The notes beneath the pieces were generated by a model, which worked only from the letters and a program-made list of their open reading frames with translations, was not told where the DNA came from and made no database searches. From positions 1-6,889 of the forward strand of contig JAEXPS010000031.1 of assembly GCA_023438885.1 (NCBI GenBank): a DNA stretch of 6,889 nucleotides, read 5' to 3'. This document shows positions 1-5,585 of this stretch, in pieces. Source of the stretch: Actinomycetes bacterium. GTDB lineage: Bacteria; Actinomycetota; Actinomycetes; Actinomycetales; Cellulomonadaceae. Numbering within the stretch: the stretch's first letter is position 1; each line of letters starts with the position of its first letter. Position numbers and translations under genes: made by a program.

Positions 1-25
1 GGGGCGGGGTTGGGGGGGCTCGGGG
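1..25 (+). other. G-quadruplex-type G-tract cluster
   Basis: Four G runs lie close together on the plus strand: GGGG (1-4), GGGG (6-9), seven Gs (12-18) and GGGG (22-25), with spacers of 1, 2 and 3 bases. This fits the usual four-tract G-quadruplex pattern. It lies beyond the 3' end of ino1, whose template strand is the plus strand here, so a folded structure would sit in the path of polymerase leaving the operon. Folding is inferred. High-GC genomes produce such runs by chance, and the window edge hides the context on the left. Confidence 0.45.
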
Positions 26-42
26 CCCCCTCCCCCGTGGGC

Positions 43-62
43 CGACGAGCGTGGGCTCGTCG
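43..62 (-). terminator. Hairpin after ino1, candidate terminator
   Basis: A perfect 8-bp inverted repeat (CGACGAGC at 43-50, GCTCGTCG at 55-62) with a 4-base loop begins 3 bases past the ino1 stop codon at 66-68. No T tract follows on the minus strand; the downstream sequence is C/G-rich. It could therefore be a tail-less terminator of the kind often proposed for Actinobacteria, or an mRNA 3'-end stabiliser. The position directly after an operon's last stop supports a 3'-end role. Confidence 0.5.
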
Positions 63-65
63 TGC

Positions 66-1160
66 CTAGCGCTCGATCTCGCCCAGGATGAAGGACTCCA
101 GGCGGGCACGGCCGGCCGTGTCCTCCATCTGGATCGGCGGGGACTTCATCAGGTAGGTCGCGGCGGCGTGGATCGGGCCGCCGATGCCGCGGTCCTTGGC
201 GATCTTCGCCGCACGGATCGCGTCGATGATGATGCCGGCCGAGTTCGGGGAGTCCCAGACCTCGAGCTTGTACTCCAGGTTCAGGGGCACCTCGCCGAAC
301 GCGCGGCCCTCGAGGCGCACGTACGCCCACTTGCGGTCGTCGAGCCACGCGACGTAGTCCGAAGGGCCGATGTGCACGTTGCGGTCGGCCTTCTTGCCGG
401 CCAGCGGGCCGTCCTGCAGGTTCGAGGTGACCGACTGGGTCTTCGACACCTTCTTGGACTCCAGGCGCTCGCGCTCGAGCATGTTCTTGAAGTCCATGTT
501 GCCGCCGACGTTCAGCTGGTACGTCCGGTCGAGGATCACGCCGCGGTCCTCGAACAGGCGGGCGAGCACGCGGTGCGTGATGGTGGCGCCGACCTGCGAC
601 TTGATGTCGTCGCCGACGATCGGCACACCGGCCGCCTCGAACTTCGCGGCCCACTCGGGGTCGGAGGCGATGAACACGGGCAGCGCGTTGACGAAGGCGA
701 CGCCCGCGTCGATGGCGCACTGCGCGTAGAACTTGTCGGCCACCTCGGAGCCCACCGGCAGGTAGGACACCATGACGTCGACCTTGCGCTCACGGAGCAC
801 CTCGACGATGTCCACCGGCGACGCGTCGGACTCGTCGATCGTCTGCTGGTAGTACTTGCCGAGCCCGTCGTGGGTGTGGCCCCGCTGGACGATGACGCCG
901 GTCGGCGGCACGTCCGCGATCTTGATCGTGTTGTTCTCGGAGGCGTTGATCGCCTCGGAAAGGTCGAACCCGACCTTCTTGGCGTCGACGTCGAAGGCGG
1001 CGACGAACTCGACGTCACGCACGTGGTACGGGCCGAACTGCACGTGCATCAGACCGGGCACCTTGCTGTCCGGCGCGGCGTCCCGGTAGTAGTGGACGCC
1101 TTGGACCAGCGACGAGGCACAGTTGCCCACGCCGACGATGGCCACGCGGATGGCGGTCAT
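66..1160 (-). CDS. ino1: Inositol-3-phosphate synthase (Ino1)
   Basis: Cytoplasmic NAD-dependent enzyme converting glucose 6-phosphate to 1D-myo-inositol 3-phosphate, the first step to inositol, phosphatidylinositol lipids and mycothiol in Actinobacteria. The 364-residue protein opens with a Rossmann glycine motif, VAIVGVGNCASS (residues 6-17). It also has the family segments FGPYHVRDV (42-50), FDVDAKKVGFDL (56-67), SYLPVGSE (132-139), GDDIKSQVGAT (183-193), NVGGNMDF (217-224), LEYKLEVWDSPNSAG (295-309) and YLMKSPP (336-342). Length and segment order match the short actinobacterial form, close to mycobacterial Ino1 as I remember it. It starts at ATG 1160 with AAGGAG just upstream. The start overlaps the padR stop by four bases (ATGA, 1157-1160), implying translational coupling in a padR-ino1 operon. 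No truncation or missing motif is visible. Identity is very secure. Confidence 0.97.
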   Translation of the reverse strand: MTAIRVAIVGVGNCASSLVQGVHYYRDAAPDSKVPGLMHVQFGPYHVRDVEFVAAFDVDAKKVGFDLSEAINASENNTIKIADVPPTGVIVQRGHTHDGLGKYYQQTIDESDASPVDIVEVLRERKVDVMVSYLPVGSEVADKFYAQCAIDAGVAFVNALPVFIASDPEWAAKFEAAGVPIVGDDIKSQVGATITHRVLARLFEDRGVILDRTYQLNVGGNMDFKNMLERERLESKKVSKTQSVTSNLQDGPLAGKKADRNVHIGPSDYVAWLDDRKWAYVRLEGRAFGEVPLNLEYKLEVWDSPNSAGIIIDAIRAAKIAKDRGIGGPIHAAATYLMKSPPIQMEDTAGRARLESFILGEIER

Positions 1161-1807
1161 CCTCGCTCCTTCTTCGGTGATGTCTCCGCCGCGGCGGGGG
1201 CCTTGGCGTCGGGGATCGCTCCGGCCGGGCGGCCGGTGCTGGTGGTCCGAGCAGGGCCGTTGCCCCGCTCGTTGTCGATGAGCTCGTCGAGCCAGCGAAC
1301 TTCGCGCTCGACCTGCTCCACGCCATGGCGCTGGAGCTCCAGCGTGTACTCGTCCATGCGCTCGCGGGTGCGGGCGAGCGACTGCCGCACGGTCTCCAGC
1401 CGCTCGGTCAGCCGCGAGCGGCGGCCCTCGAGGATGCGCAGCCGCGTCTCGGCGTCGGTCTGCGCGAAGAGCGCGAACCGCACGTCGAAGTTCTCGTCCT
1501 CCCAGGCCGCGGGGCCCGACGAGGCCAGCACCTGCTGCAGGTGCTCCTTGCCCTCGGCCGTCAGCTGGTAGACGATGCGGGCGCGGTGGCTGGCGAGCGC
1601 ACGCTCACCGCCGGCGACGGACTCCGTGCCGACGATCCAGCCGCGGTCGGCCAGCCCCTTCAGGCACGGGTACAGCGAGCCGTAGGACAGCGCGCGGAAC
1701 GAGCCGAGCATGAGGTTGAGCCGCTTGCGCAGCTCGTAGCCGTGCATCGGCGAGCCGGCGAGCAGGCCGAGGATCGCCGGCTCGAGGACGTCGGAACGAC
1801 CGCGCAT
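1157..1807 (-). CDS. PadR-family transcriptional regulator
   Basis: DNA-binding regulator of the PadR family, 216 residues from the chosen start. Residues 1-90 form the winged helix: LEPAILGLLAGSPMHGYEL (8-26), the recognition region around SYGSLYPCLKGLADRGWI (41-58), and a wing ending in YQLTAEGKEHL (80-90). Residues of about 118-180 are Leu/Arg/Glu-rich and probably form the C-terminal dimerisation helices. The tail (about 181-216) is Ala/Pro/Lys-rich and likely disordered. The start is ATG 1807, preceded by GGGAGGTG at good spacing. An in-frame TTG at 1888 would add 27 residues, but these are unlike PadR N-termini and would put the operator inside the gene. It is co-transcribed with ino1 (4-base overlap) and sits directly downstream of an inverted repeat with a PadR-like core, so autoregulation and control of ino1 are likely. 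The inducer is unknown. Confidence 0.93.
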   Translation of the reverse strand: MRGRSDVLEPAILGLLAGSPMHGYELRKRLNLMLGSFRALSYGSLYPCLKGLADRGWIVGTESVAGGERALASHRARIVYQLTAEGKEHLQQVLASSGPAAWEDENFDVRFALFAQTDAETRLRILEGRRSRLTERLETVRQSLARTRERMDEYTLELQRHGVEQVEREVRWLDELIDNERGNGPARTTSTGRPAGAIPDAKAPAAAETSPKKERG

Positions 1808-1834
1808 CTGGCACACCTCCCGCTCTGCATCACC

Positions 1835-1855
1835 GATGTATCGCCCCGATACATC
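1835..1855 (-). promoter_or_regulatory. Candidate PadR operator
   Basis: A perfect inverted repeat has arms GATGTATCG (1835-1843) and CGATACATC (1847-1855) around a 3-base centre. It contains ATGT and ACAT half-sites 11 bases apart. Many described PadR operators have ATGT/ACAT halves, commonly 8 bases apart, so the spacing here is longer. The repeat is AT-rich against its surroundings. It lies 27 bases upstream of the padR start codon and just downstream of the best promoter candidate, where bound protein would block initiation or early elongation. Confidence 0.7.
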
Positions 1856-1858
1856 AAC

Positions 1859-1888
1859 AGAGTATGTCGGGCTGATGCGTCGGCACAA
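1859..1888 (-). promoter_or_regulatory. Candidate padR-ino1 promoter
   Basis: Reading the minus strand, TTGTGC (1888-1883) can serve as -35 and TACTCT (1864-1859) as -10 with an 18-base spacer. CATACT (1866-1861) with a 16-base spacer is an alternative. Predicted transcription would start near 1852, inside the inverted repeat at 1835-1855, which fits repression by the encoded PadR. The match to consensus is moderate and the start site is not established. Confidence 0.4.
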
Positions 1889-2017
1889 GCCCCGCAGGTC
1901 CGGTGCCGATCGTGTGAAGGCGACCGCGCAGCGTCAGGGACCCCAGGAGGGTCGGCCATACTGGGCGGCGGCGAAGCCCGCCATCTCGTCGTTCGTCGTT
2001 CCGGAAAGGGGTAGCGC
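1889..2017 (+). promoter_or_regulatory. Upstream region of the PBP gene
   Basis: This is the rest of the 210-base divergent intergenic region between padR and the PBP gene, and it should contain the PBP promoter. CATACT at 1957-1962 is a possible -10, but there is no convincing -35 about 17 bases upstream (best is TCAGGG at 1934-1939). A 7-base tandem repeat, TCGTCGT twice (1986-1999), lies near the SD site. GGAAAGGGG (2003-2011) is the likely SD for the GTG start at 2018. Nothing else is recognised. Confidence 0.3.
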
Positions 2018-4456
2018 GTGGCCGACAGCCGTAGCACGCCGCCTCGGCGCGCCACGTCCCAGCCGACGACGAGCCCGCGCACCCACGCCGGAACCCGCGC
2101 CGCCGCCGGCACCCGCGGCACCCCCGCGCCGCGGACCGCGAAGGCGGGCAAGGCCCGCAAGCCTGCCCCCCAGCGCACGGGCTACCACCGCGTGATCGAC
2201 TACCCGCGCACCGGACTGACCGGCGTGCGGCGCTGGCTGCCGTCCTGGCGCGTGGTGGTGGGCAGCTTCCTGGCACTGGTGTTCCTCGGCTTCGGTGCGT
2301 TCGTCGCGCTGTACGTCACGCTCGAGGTGCCGCCGCCCTCCGCCGAGGTGAAGTACCAGACCTCGACGGTGTACTTCGCGGACCAGGCCGAGGGGGTCCG
2401 CGGTGAGGTGATGGGTCAGTTCGCCGAGCAGAAGCGCGAGATCGTCGACCCCACGACCCTGCCGGCCCACCTCGGCAACGCGGTGATCGCGATGGAGGAC
2501 CGCACCTTCCGCGAGAACTCCGGCGTCGACCTCAAGGGCATCGCGCGCGCGTTCTGGAACAACGTGCGCGGCGGCCAGCAGCAGGGCGCCTCGACGCTGA
2601 CGCAGCAGTACGTGGAGCGGTACCTGGTCGGCAAGACGACGAAGAGCTACGTCGGCAAGCTCCGCGAGGCGATGCTGGCGGTGAAGATCTCCCGCCAGGA
2701 GGACAAGGACGAGATCCTCGGCCGGTACCTCAACACGATCTACCTCGGCCGCGACTCCTACGGAGTGCAGGCCGCGGCGCAGGCGTACTTCCACGTCGAC
2801 GCCAAGGACCTGACGGTGGAGCAGTCCGCGTTGCTGGCGGGCATCATCCCGGCGCCCAACACCTGGGACCCGGCGAACGCCCCCGACAAGGCCGAGGCGC
2901 GCTGGAACCTCACCCTGGACTCGATGGTCGCCGAGGGGTACCTCGACGCCACCGCGCGCGCCGCGATGCAGTTCCCCGCCACGTTCCCGTACGAGCAGAG
3001 CAACACCTTCAGCGGCCCCAACGGCCACCTGCTCCAGATGGTGCTCGACGAGCTCCAGGCGGAGGCCGGCCTGACGCGGGAGGACATCAACAAGGGCGGC
3101 TACACGATCGTCACCACGATCGACTCGGCGGTGCAGAAGGAGGCGGAGCGCGCCGCCAACGAGCTGCGGGACGGCACGCTGGCGGGCGCGCCGCCGGACC
3201 CCAAGCTGCGGCTCGGCATCGTCTCCCTCGACCCCGCGGACGGCGCGATCGTCGCCCTGTACGGCGGGCCCGACTTCCTGGCCGACCAGCGCAACACGGT
3301 CACCTACGAGAAGATCCAGGGCGGCTCGACGTTCAAGCCGTTCACCCTCGTCGCCGCCCTCGAGAAGGGCATCAGCCTGCGCACCGTGTACAACGGCGCG
3401 TCACCGCAGCAGCCCGCCGGCTGGGACACCCCGGTCAAGAACTTCGGCTCGGGACGCGGCCAGCAGTTCGGCGACATCGACCTGGTGACGGCCACCGCGA
3501 ACTCGGTCAACACGGTCTACGCACAGCTGAACATCGAGGTGACCCCGGCGGCCTCGGCCGAGGTCGCCGCCCGGGCGGGCGTCACGGTGCCGCAGCCCGA
3601 AGTCCCGTCGAACGTGCTCGGTGCCGGCGACGTGCACGTGCTCGACGTCGCCTCGGCGTACGCGACCTTCGCGGCGCAGGGCTACTACGCCAAGCCGTTC
3701 ATCGTGCGGCAGGTGCTCAACCCCGACGGGAGCGTCGCGTGGAGCGGCGGCTCCGACCGGGTCCAGGAGTTCGAGTCCGACGTCATGGCCGACACCACGT
3801 ACGCCATGCAGCAGGTGGTCCAGAGCGGCAGCGGCGAGAAGTACGTGCGCCCCCTCGGCGTGCCGATCGCCGGCAAGACCGGCACCTCCAGCGACAACAA
3901 GAGCGCGTGGTTCGTCGGCTTCACCACCAAGGTGGTCACCGCCGTCGCCCTGTTCCAGAACGGCGTGGACGGCACCTCGCTGGAGACCATCACGCCCTTC
4001 GGCGACACCAACCAGGTCACCGGCAGCGGTTGGCCGGCCAAGCTGTGGGCCAGCTACATGAAGCCGGTGCTGGCGATGCCGGCCTGGACGGCCGTCACTC
4101 CGTTCCCGCAGCCGGCCTACATCGGCGGCAAGCCGACGCCGGCCCCGACGCCGAGCACACCGGTGCCGACCGTCGAGCCGACGACCGAGCCGACGCTGGT
4201 GGCGGTGCCCTCCATCCGCGAGCAGGCGCTCGAGGCCGAGGCGCAGGCGGCGCTCGACGCGGTGGACCTGGTGGCGGTGATCGTCACCCAGCCCCACGAG
4301 ACGATCCCGGCGGGCCGGGTGATCCGCGTCGAGCCGGGGGCGGGCACGCAGGTGGCGCCGGGGTCGACGGTGACGATCTACGTCTCCTCCGGGCCGCCGC
4401 CACCCCCGGCCGAGCCGACCCCGACTCCCACCCCGACGGTGACCGCCGGTCCCTAG
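2018..4456 (+). CDS. Class A PBP, bifunctional transglycosylase/transpeptidase with PASTA domain
   Basis: Membrane-anchored peptidoglycan synthase, 812 residues, polymerising lipid II and cross-linking stem peptides outside the membrane. Residues 1-77 are a basic, Pro/Thr/Ala-rich cytoplasmic tail; 78-101 form the single transmembrane segment. The GT51 domain (about 110-290) has MEDRTF with catalytic Glu160, QGASTLTQQ (189-197), LREAML with a likely second Glu217, and ILGRYLNTIYLG (233-244). The transpeptidase domain (about 395-690) has STFK (nucleophile Ser437, Lys440), SVN (496-498) and KTGT (620-623). A Pro/Thr-rich linker (about 705-726) leads to one PASTA domain (about 727-791), then a Pro/Thr tail to 812. 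The start is GTG 2018 with GGAAAGGGG upstream. All catalytic motifs are intact. Synteny matches mycobacterial ponA1, but the PASTA domain is more like PonA2, so I give no symbol. Its stop codon overlaps the convergent gene at 4453. Confidence 0.95.
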   Translation: MADSRSTPPRRATSQPTTSPRTHAGTRAAAGTRGTPAPRTAKAGKARKPAPQRTGYHRVIDYPRTGLTGVRRWLPSWRVVVGSFLALVFLGFGAFVALYVTLEVPPPSAEVKYQTSTVYFADQAEGVRGEVMGQFAEQKREIVDPTTLPAHLGNAVIAMEDRTFRENSGVDLKGIARAFWNNVRGGQQQGASTLTQQYVERYLVGKTTKSYVGKLREAMLAVKISRQEDKDEILGRYLNTIYLGRDSYGVQAAAQAYFHVDAKDLTVEQSALLAGIIPAPNTWDPANAPDKAEARWNLTLDSMVAEGYLDATARAAMQFPATFPYEQSNTFSGPNGHLLQMVLDELQAEAGLTREDINKGGYTIVTTIDSAVQKEAERAANELRDGTLAGAPPDPKLRLGIVSLDPADGAIVALYGGPDFLADQRNTVTYEKIQGGSTFKPFTLVAALEKGISLRTVYNGASPQQPAGWDTPVKNFGSGRGQQFGDIDLVTATANSVNTVYAQLNIEVTPAASAEVAARAGVTVPQPEVPSNVLGAGDVHVLDVASAYATFAAQGYYAKPFIVRQVLNPDGSVAWSGGSDRVQEFESDVMADTTYAMQQVVQSGSGEKYVRPLGVPIAGKTGTSSDNKSAWFVGFTTKVVTAVALFQNGVDGTSLETITPFGDTNQVTGSGWPAKLWASYMKPVLAMPAWTAVTPFPQPAYIGGKPTPAPTPSTPVPTVEPTTEPTLVAVPSIREQALEAEAQAALDAVDLVAVIVTQPHETIPAGRVIRVEPGAGTQVAPGSTVTIYVSSGPPPPPAEPTPTPTPTVTAGP

Positions 4457-4947
4457 CGGGCGTCGCGGCCGGCCTGCCGGCGCGCACCGGCCGCCAGCGA
4501 CGAGGCGTTCTTCTTCGCCGCCGCCGGTGTGGTGCCGTGCGAGCGGGCACGGGAAGTCGCGGCGCTGACCTTGCCGTCGCCCGCGGACTCCGTCCCCGGA
4601 CCGGTGCTGCGCCCGGCCCTGGCGGCCGCCAGGCGCTGGTCCTTCAGCTCCTCGGCCTGCTCGTGCGCCACCTGTGCCAGCCGCGCGCTGACCAGGGCGA
4701 GCATCTCCTCGAAGGCGGCGGCGCGATGCCGTGCCTTGGCGTTGGCCGCCTCGGCATGCCCACGGCTGCCCTTCTCCCCGACCCTCGTCGCTGCCCGGCG
4801 GCGGTAGTTGCCGACGCGCTTGGTGCGGGCTCGGCGCACCCGCCGATGCAGCTCGAGCAGCGCGTCCTCGTCGAGGCCGCCCATCGCCTCGATCTCACGC
4901 AACAGCTCGTGGTCCTTGTCCGACAGCACCGACCGGTACTCGTCCAT
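4453..4947 (-). CDS. Conserved-looking small basic protein, function unknown
   Basis: I do not recognise a named family. The 164-residue product has an acidic-to-mixed N-terminus (MDEYRSVLSDKDHELLREIE, 1-20) and an Arg-rich helix-like stretch with LLELHRRVRRARTKRV (30-45) then NYRRRAA (47-53). A second amphipathic helical region follows (about 77-111, FEEMLALVSARLAQVAHEQ), with a low-complexity Ala/Ser/Lys/Arg tail to 164. It has no membrane segment, signal peptide or cysteine. The net charge is strongly basic, compatible with binding nucleic acid or ribosomes, but that is inference. ATG 4947 was chosen because GAAGG lies 8 bases upstream. The reading frame stays open to 5196, but that extension is compositionally different and would overlap the rpsF promoter. 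It is divergent from rpsF and convergent with the PBP gene. No good promoter is visible. It looks like a real gene because its composition is ordered and helical rather than shadow-like. Confidence 0.75.
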   Translation of the reverse strand: MDEYRSVLSDKDHELLREIEAMGGLDEDALLELHRRVRRARTKRVGNYRRRAATRVGEKGSRGHAEAANAKARHRAAAFEEMLALVSARLAQVAHEQAEELKDQRLAAARAGRSTGPGTESAGDGKVSAATSRARSHGTTPAAAKKNASSLAAGARRQAGRDAR

Positions 4948-5051
4948 CCCCACCGCCTTCGTCGTCGTCGCGGGCAGGTTGCCGCCCAGTGGACATCGTT
5001 GCCACTTCGGACGCGATCCGCACGGGATCTGGGCTTCCGGGTGGGCTGGAT

Positions 5052-5064
5052 CCGTCCCGGACGG
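5052..5064. repeat. Short inverted repeat upstream of the rpsF promoter
   Basis: CCGTCC (5052-5057) and GGACGG (5059-5064) form 6-bp arms around one base, ending 20 bases before the candidate rpsF -35. This could be a regulator site for rpsF or for the divergent gene starting at 4947. In DNA this GC-rich, such a repeat may be chance. Confidence 0.25.
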
Positions 5065-5084
5065 GCTGAGCGAGCGCACCGGGG

Positions 5085-5114
5085 TTGGGAGGGCCGCCCG
5101 GCGGCCGCTATCCT
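5085..5114 (+). promoter_or_regulatory. Candidate rpsF operon promoter
   Basis: TTGGGA (5085-5090) and TATCCT (5109-5114) are separated by 18 bases and resemble a primary-sigma promoter. Transcription would begin near 5121, giving an rpsF leader of about 113 bases. The spacer contains a perfect inverted repeat, GGCCGCC/GGCGGCC (5092-5098 and 5100-5106, one-base centre), which could bind a regulator between -35 and -10 or may reflect base composition. No other promoter-like pair stands out in the 4948-5233 intergenic region. Confidence 0.6.
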
Positions 5115-5123
5115 GAGCCGTTG

Positions 5124-5228
5124 CCGCGCGTGGGTTCGTCGTACGACGACCCCACAAGGAATCAGCGCGGACCGACGCACGAGACCCTCCTGTCACGGAC
5201 CGACCGTGACCGCGAAGACCAGAGGAGG
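5124..5228 (+). promoter_or_regulatory. Structured rpsF leader, candidate S6:S18 feedback element
   Basis: Three pairings can form in the leader RNA. First, CCGCGC (5124-5129) pairs with GCGCGG (5165-5170) around an inner stem of GTGGG (5130-5134) with CCCAC (5151-5155), continuing after one mismatch to a GTAC loop (5141-5144); a 9-base bulge (5156-5164) lies on the 3' side. Second, GTCACGG (5192-5198) pairs with CCGTGAC (5204-5210) around the loop ACCGA. Third, CCTCCT (5186-5191) is exactly complementary to the rpsF SD site AGGAGG (5223-5228) and abuts the second hairpin. CGGACCGAC occurs twice (5168-5176, 5196-5204). In many bacteria the S6:S18 complex binds a rpsF leader motif with a conserved CCG. 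That this leader works the same way is inference. Confidence 0.5.
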
Positions 5229-5233
5229 TGGGT

Positions 5234-5527
5234 ATGAGCCTGCGTCAGTACGAGATCATGATCATCCTCGACCCCGAGATCGAGGAGCGGACGGTTGCTC
5301 CGTCGCTCGACAAGTACCTGTCGGTCGTGAAGAGCGACGGCGGTTCGGTCGACAAGGTCGACATCTGGGGCCGGCGCCGCCTGGCGTACGACATCAAGAA
5401 GAAGTCCGAGGGCATCTACGCCGTCGTCAACTTCACCGCCGAGCCGGCCACCGCCAAGGAGCTCGACCGCCAGCTGGGCCTCAACGAGGTCGTGCTGCGG
5501 ACCAAGGTGCTGCGCGCCGACTCCTGA
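5234..5527 (+). CDS. rpsF: 30S ribosomal protein S6
   Basis: Small-subunit protein that pairs with S18 on the platform of the 30S subunit. The 97-residue product starts MSLRQYEIMIILDP, typical of S6, and carries the family segment WGRRRLAYDIKKKSEGIY (45-62). The end is short, without the acidic tail seen in enterobacterial S6. ATG 5234 is chosen because AGGAGG (5223-5228) lies five bases upstream; an in-frame GTG at 5228 overlaps that SD and would add only two residues. It is the first gene of rpsF-ssb-rpsR-rplI, 58 bases before ssb. Its SD can be masked by CCTCCT in the leader, suggesting translational control. Confidence 0.97.
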   Translation: MSLRQYEIMIILDPEIEERTVAPSLDKYLSVVKSDGGSVDKVDIWGRRRLAYDIKKKSEGIYAVVNFTAEPATAKELDRQLGLNEVVLRTKVLRADS

Positions 5528-5536
5528 GGGTGTCAC

Positions 5537-5555
5537 CGCACGCCGCTAGCGTGCG
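5537..5555 (+). promoter_or_regulatory. Intercistronic hairpin between rpsF and ssb
   Basis: CGCACGC (5537-5543) and GCGTGCG (5549-5555) form a perfect 7-bp stem with a 5-base loop (CGCTA), starting 10 bases past the rpsF stop. No T tract follows, and the ssb SD GAGGAG (5575-5580) stays free. It may be a processing, stability or partial-attenuation signal that sets rpsF and ssb at different levels. Structure is read from sequence; function is inferred. Confidence 0.5.
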
Positions 5556-5585
5556 CGAACCAACGACGAAGTGTGAGGAGCAGGC

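Noticed and set aside
51..1571. Long plus-strand open frame of 506 codons
   Set aside because: It is antisense to ino1 and padR, both of which have clear family motifs. The translation is Arg/Val/Leu/Asp-rich without motifs, as expected from high-GC shadow frames.
1808..1888. 27-residue N-terminal extension of PadR from a TTG
   Set aside because: It has no matching SD and would include the inverted repeat and promoter. The ATG at 1807 has a strong SD and begins exactly at the family's usual N-terminus.
1986..1999. Tandem TCGTCGT repeat
   Set aside because: It is only two 7-base units, common in this base composition, with no link to a function.
1934..3028. Minus-strand open frame of 364 codons
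   Set aside because: It is antisense to the GT51 part of the PBP gene, with low-complexity Arg/Gly/Leu composition and no family resemblance.
3401..4297. Minus-strand open frame of 298 codons
   Set aside because: It is antisense to the transpeptidase part of the PBP gene, rich in Arg, Gly, His and Val, with no motif.
4948..5196. 83-residue N-terminal extension of the minus-strand hypothetical protein
   Set aside because: Its composition differs from the rest of the protein and it covers the rpsF promoter and leader. The ATG at 4947 has a plausible SD.
5228..5233. GTG start for rpsF two codons upstream
   Set aside because: It overlaps the SD AGGAGG itself. ATG 5234 is at proper spacing and gives the normal S6 N-terminus.
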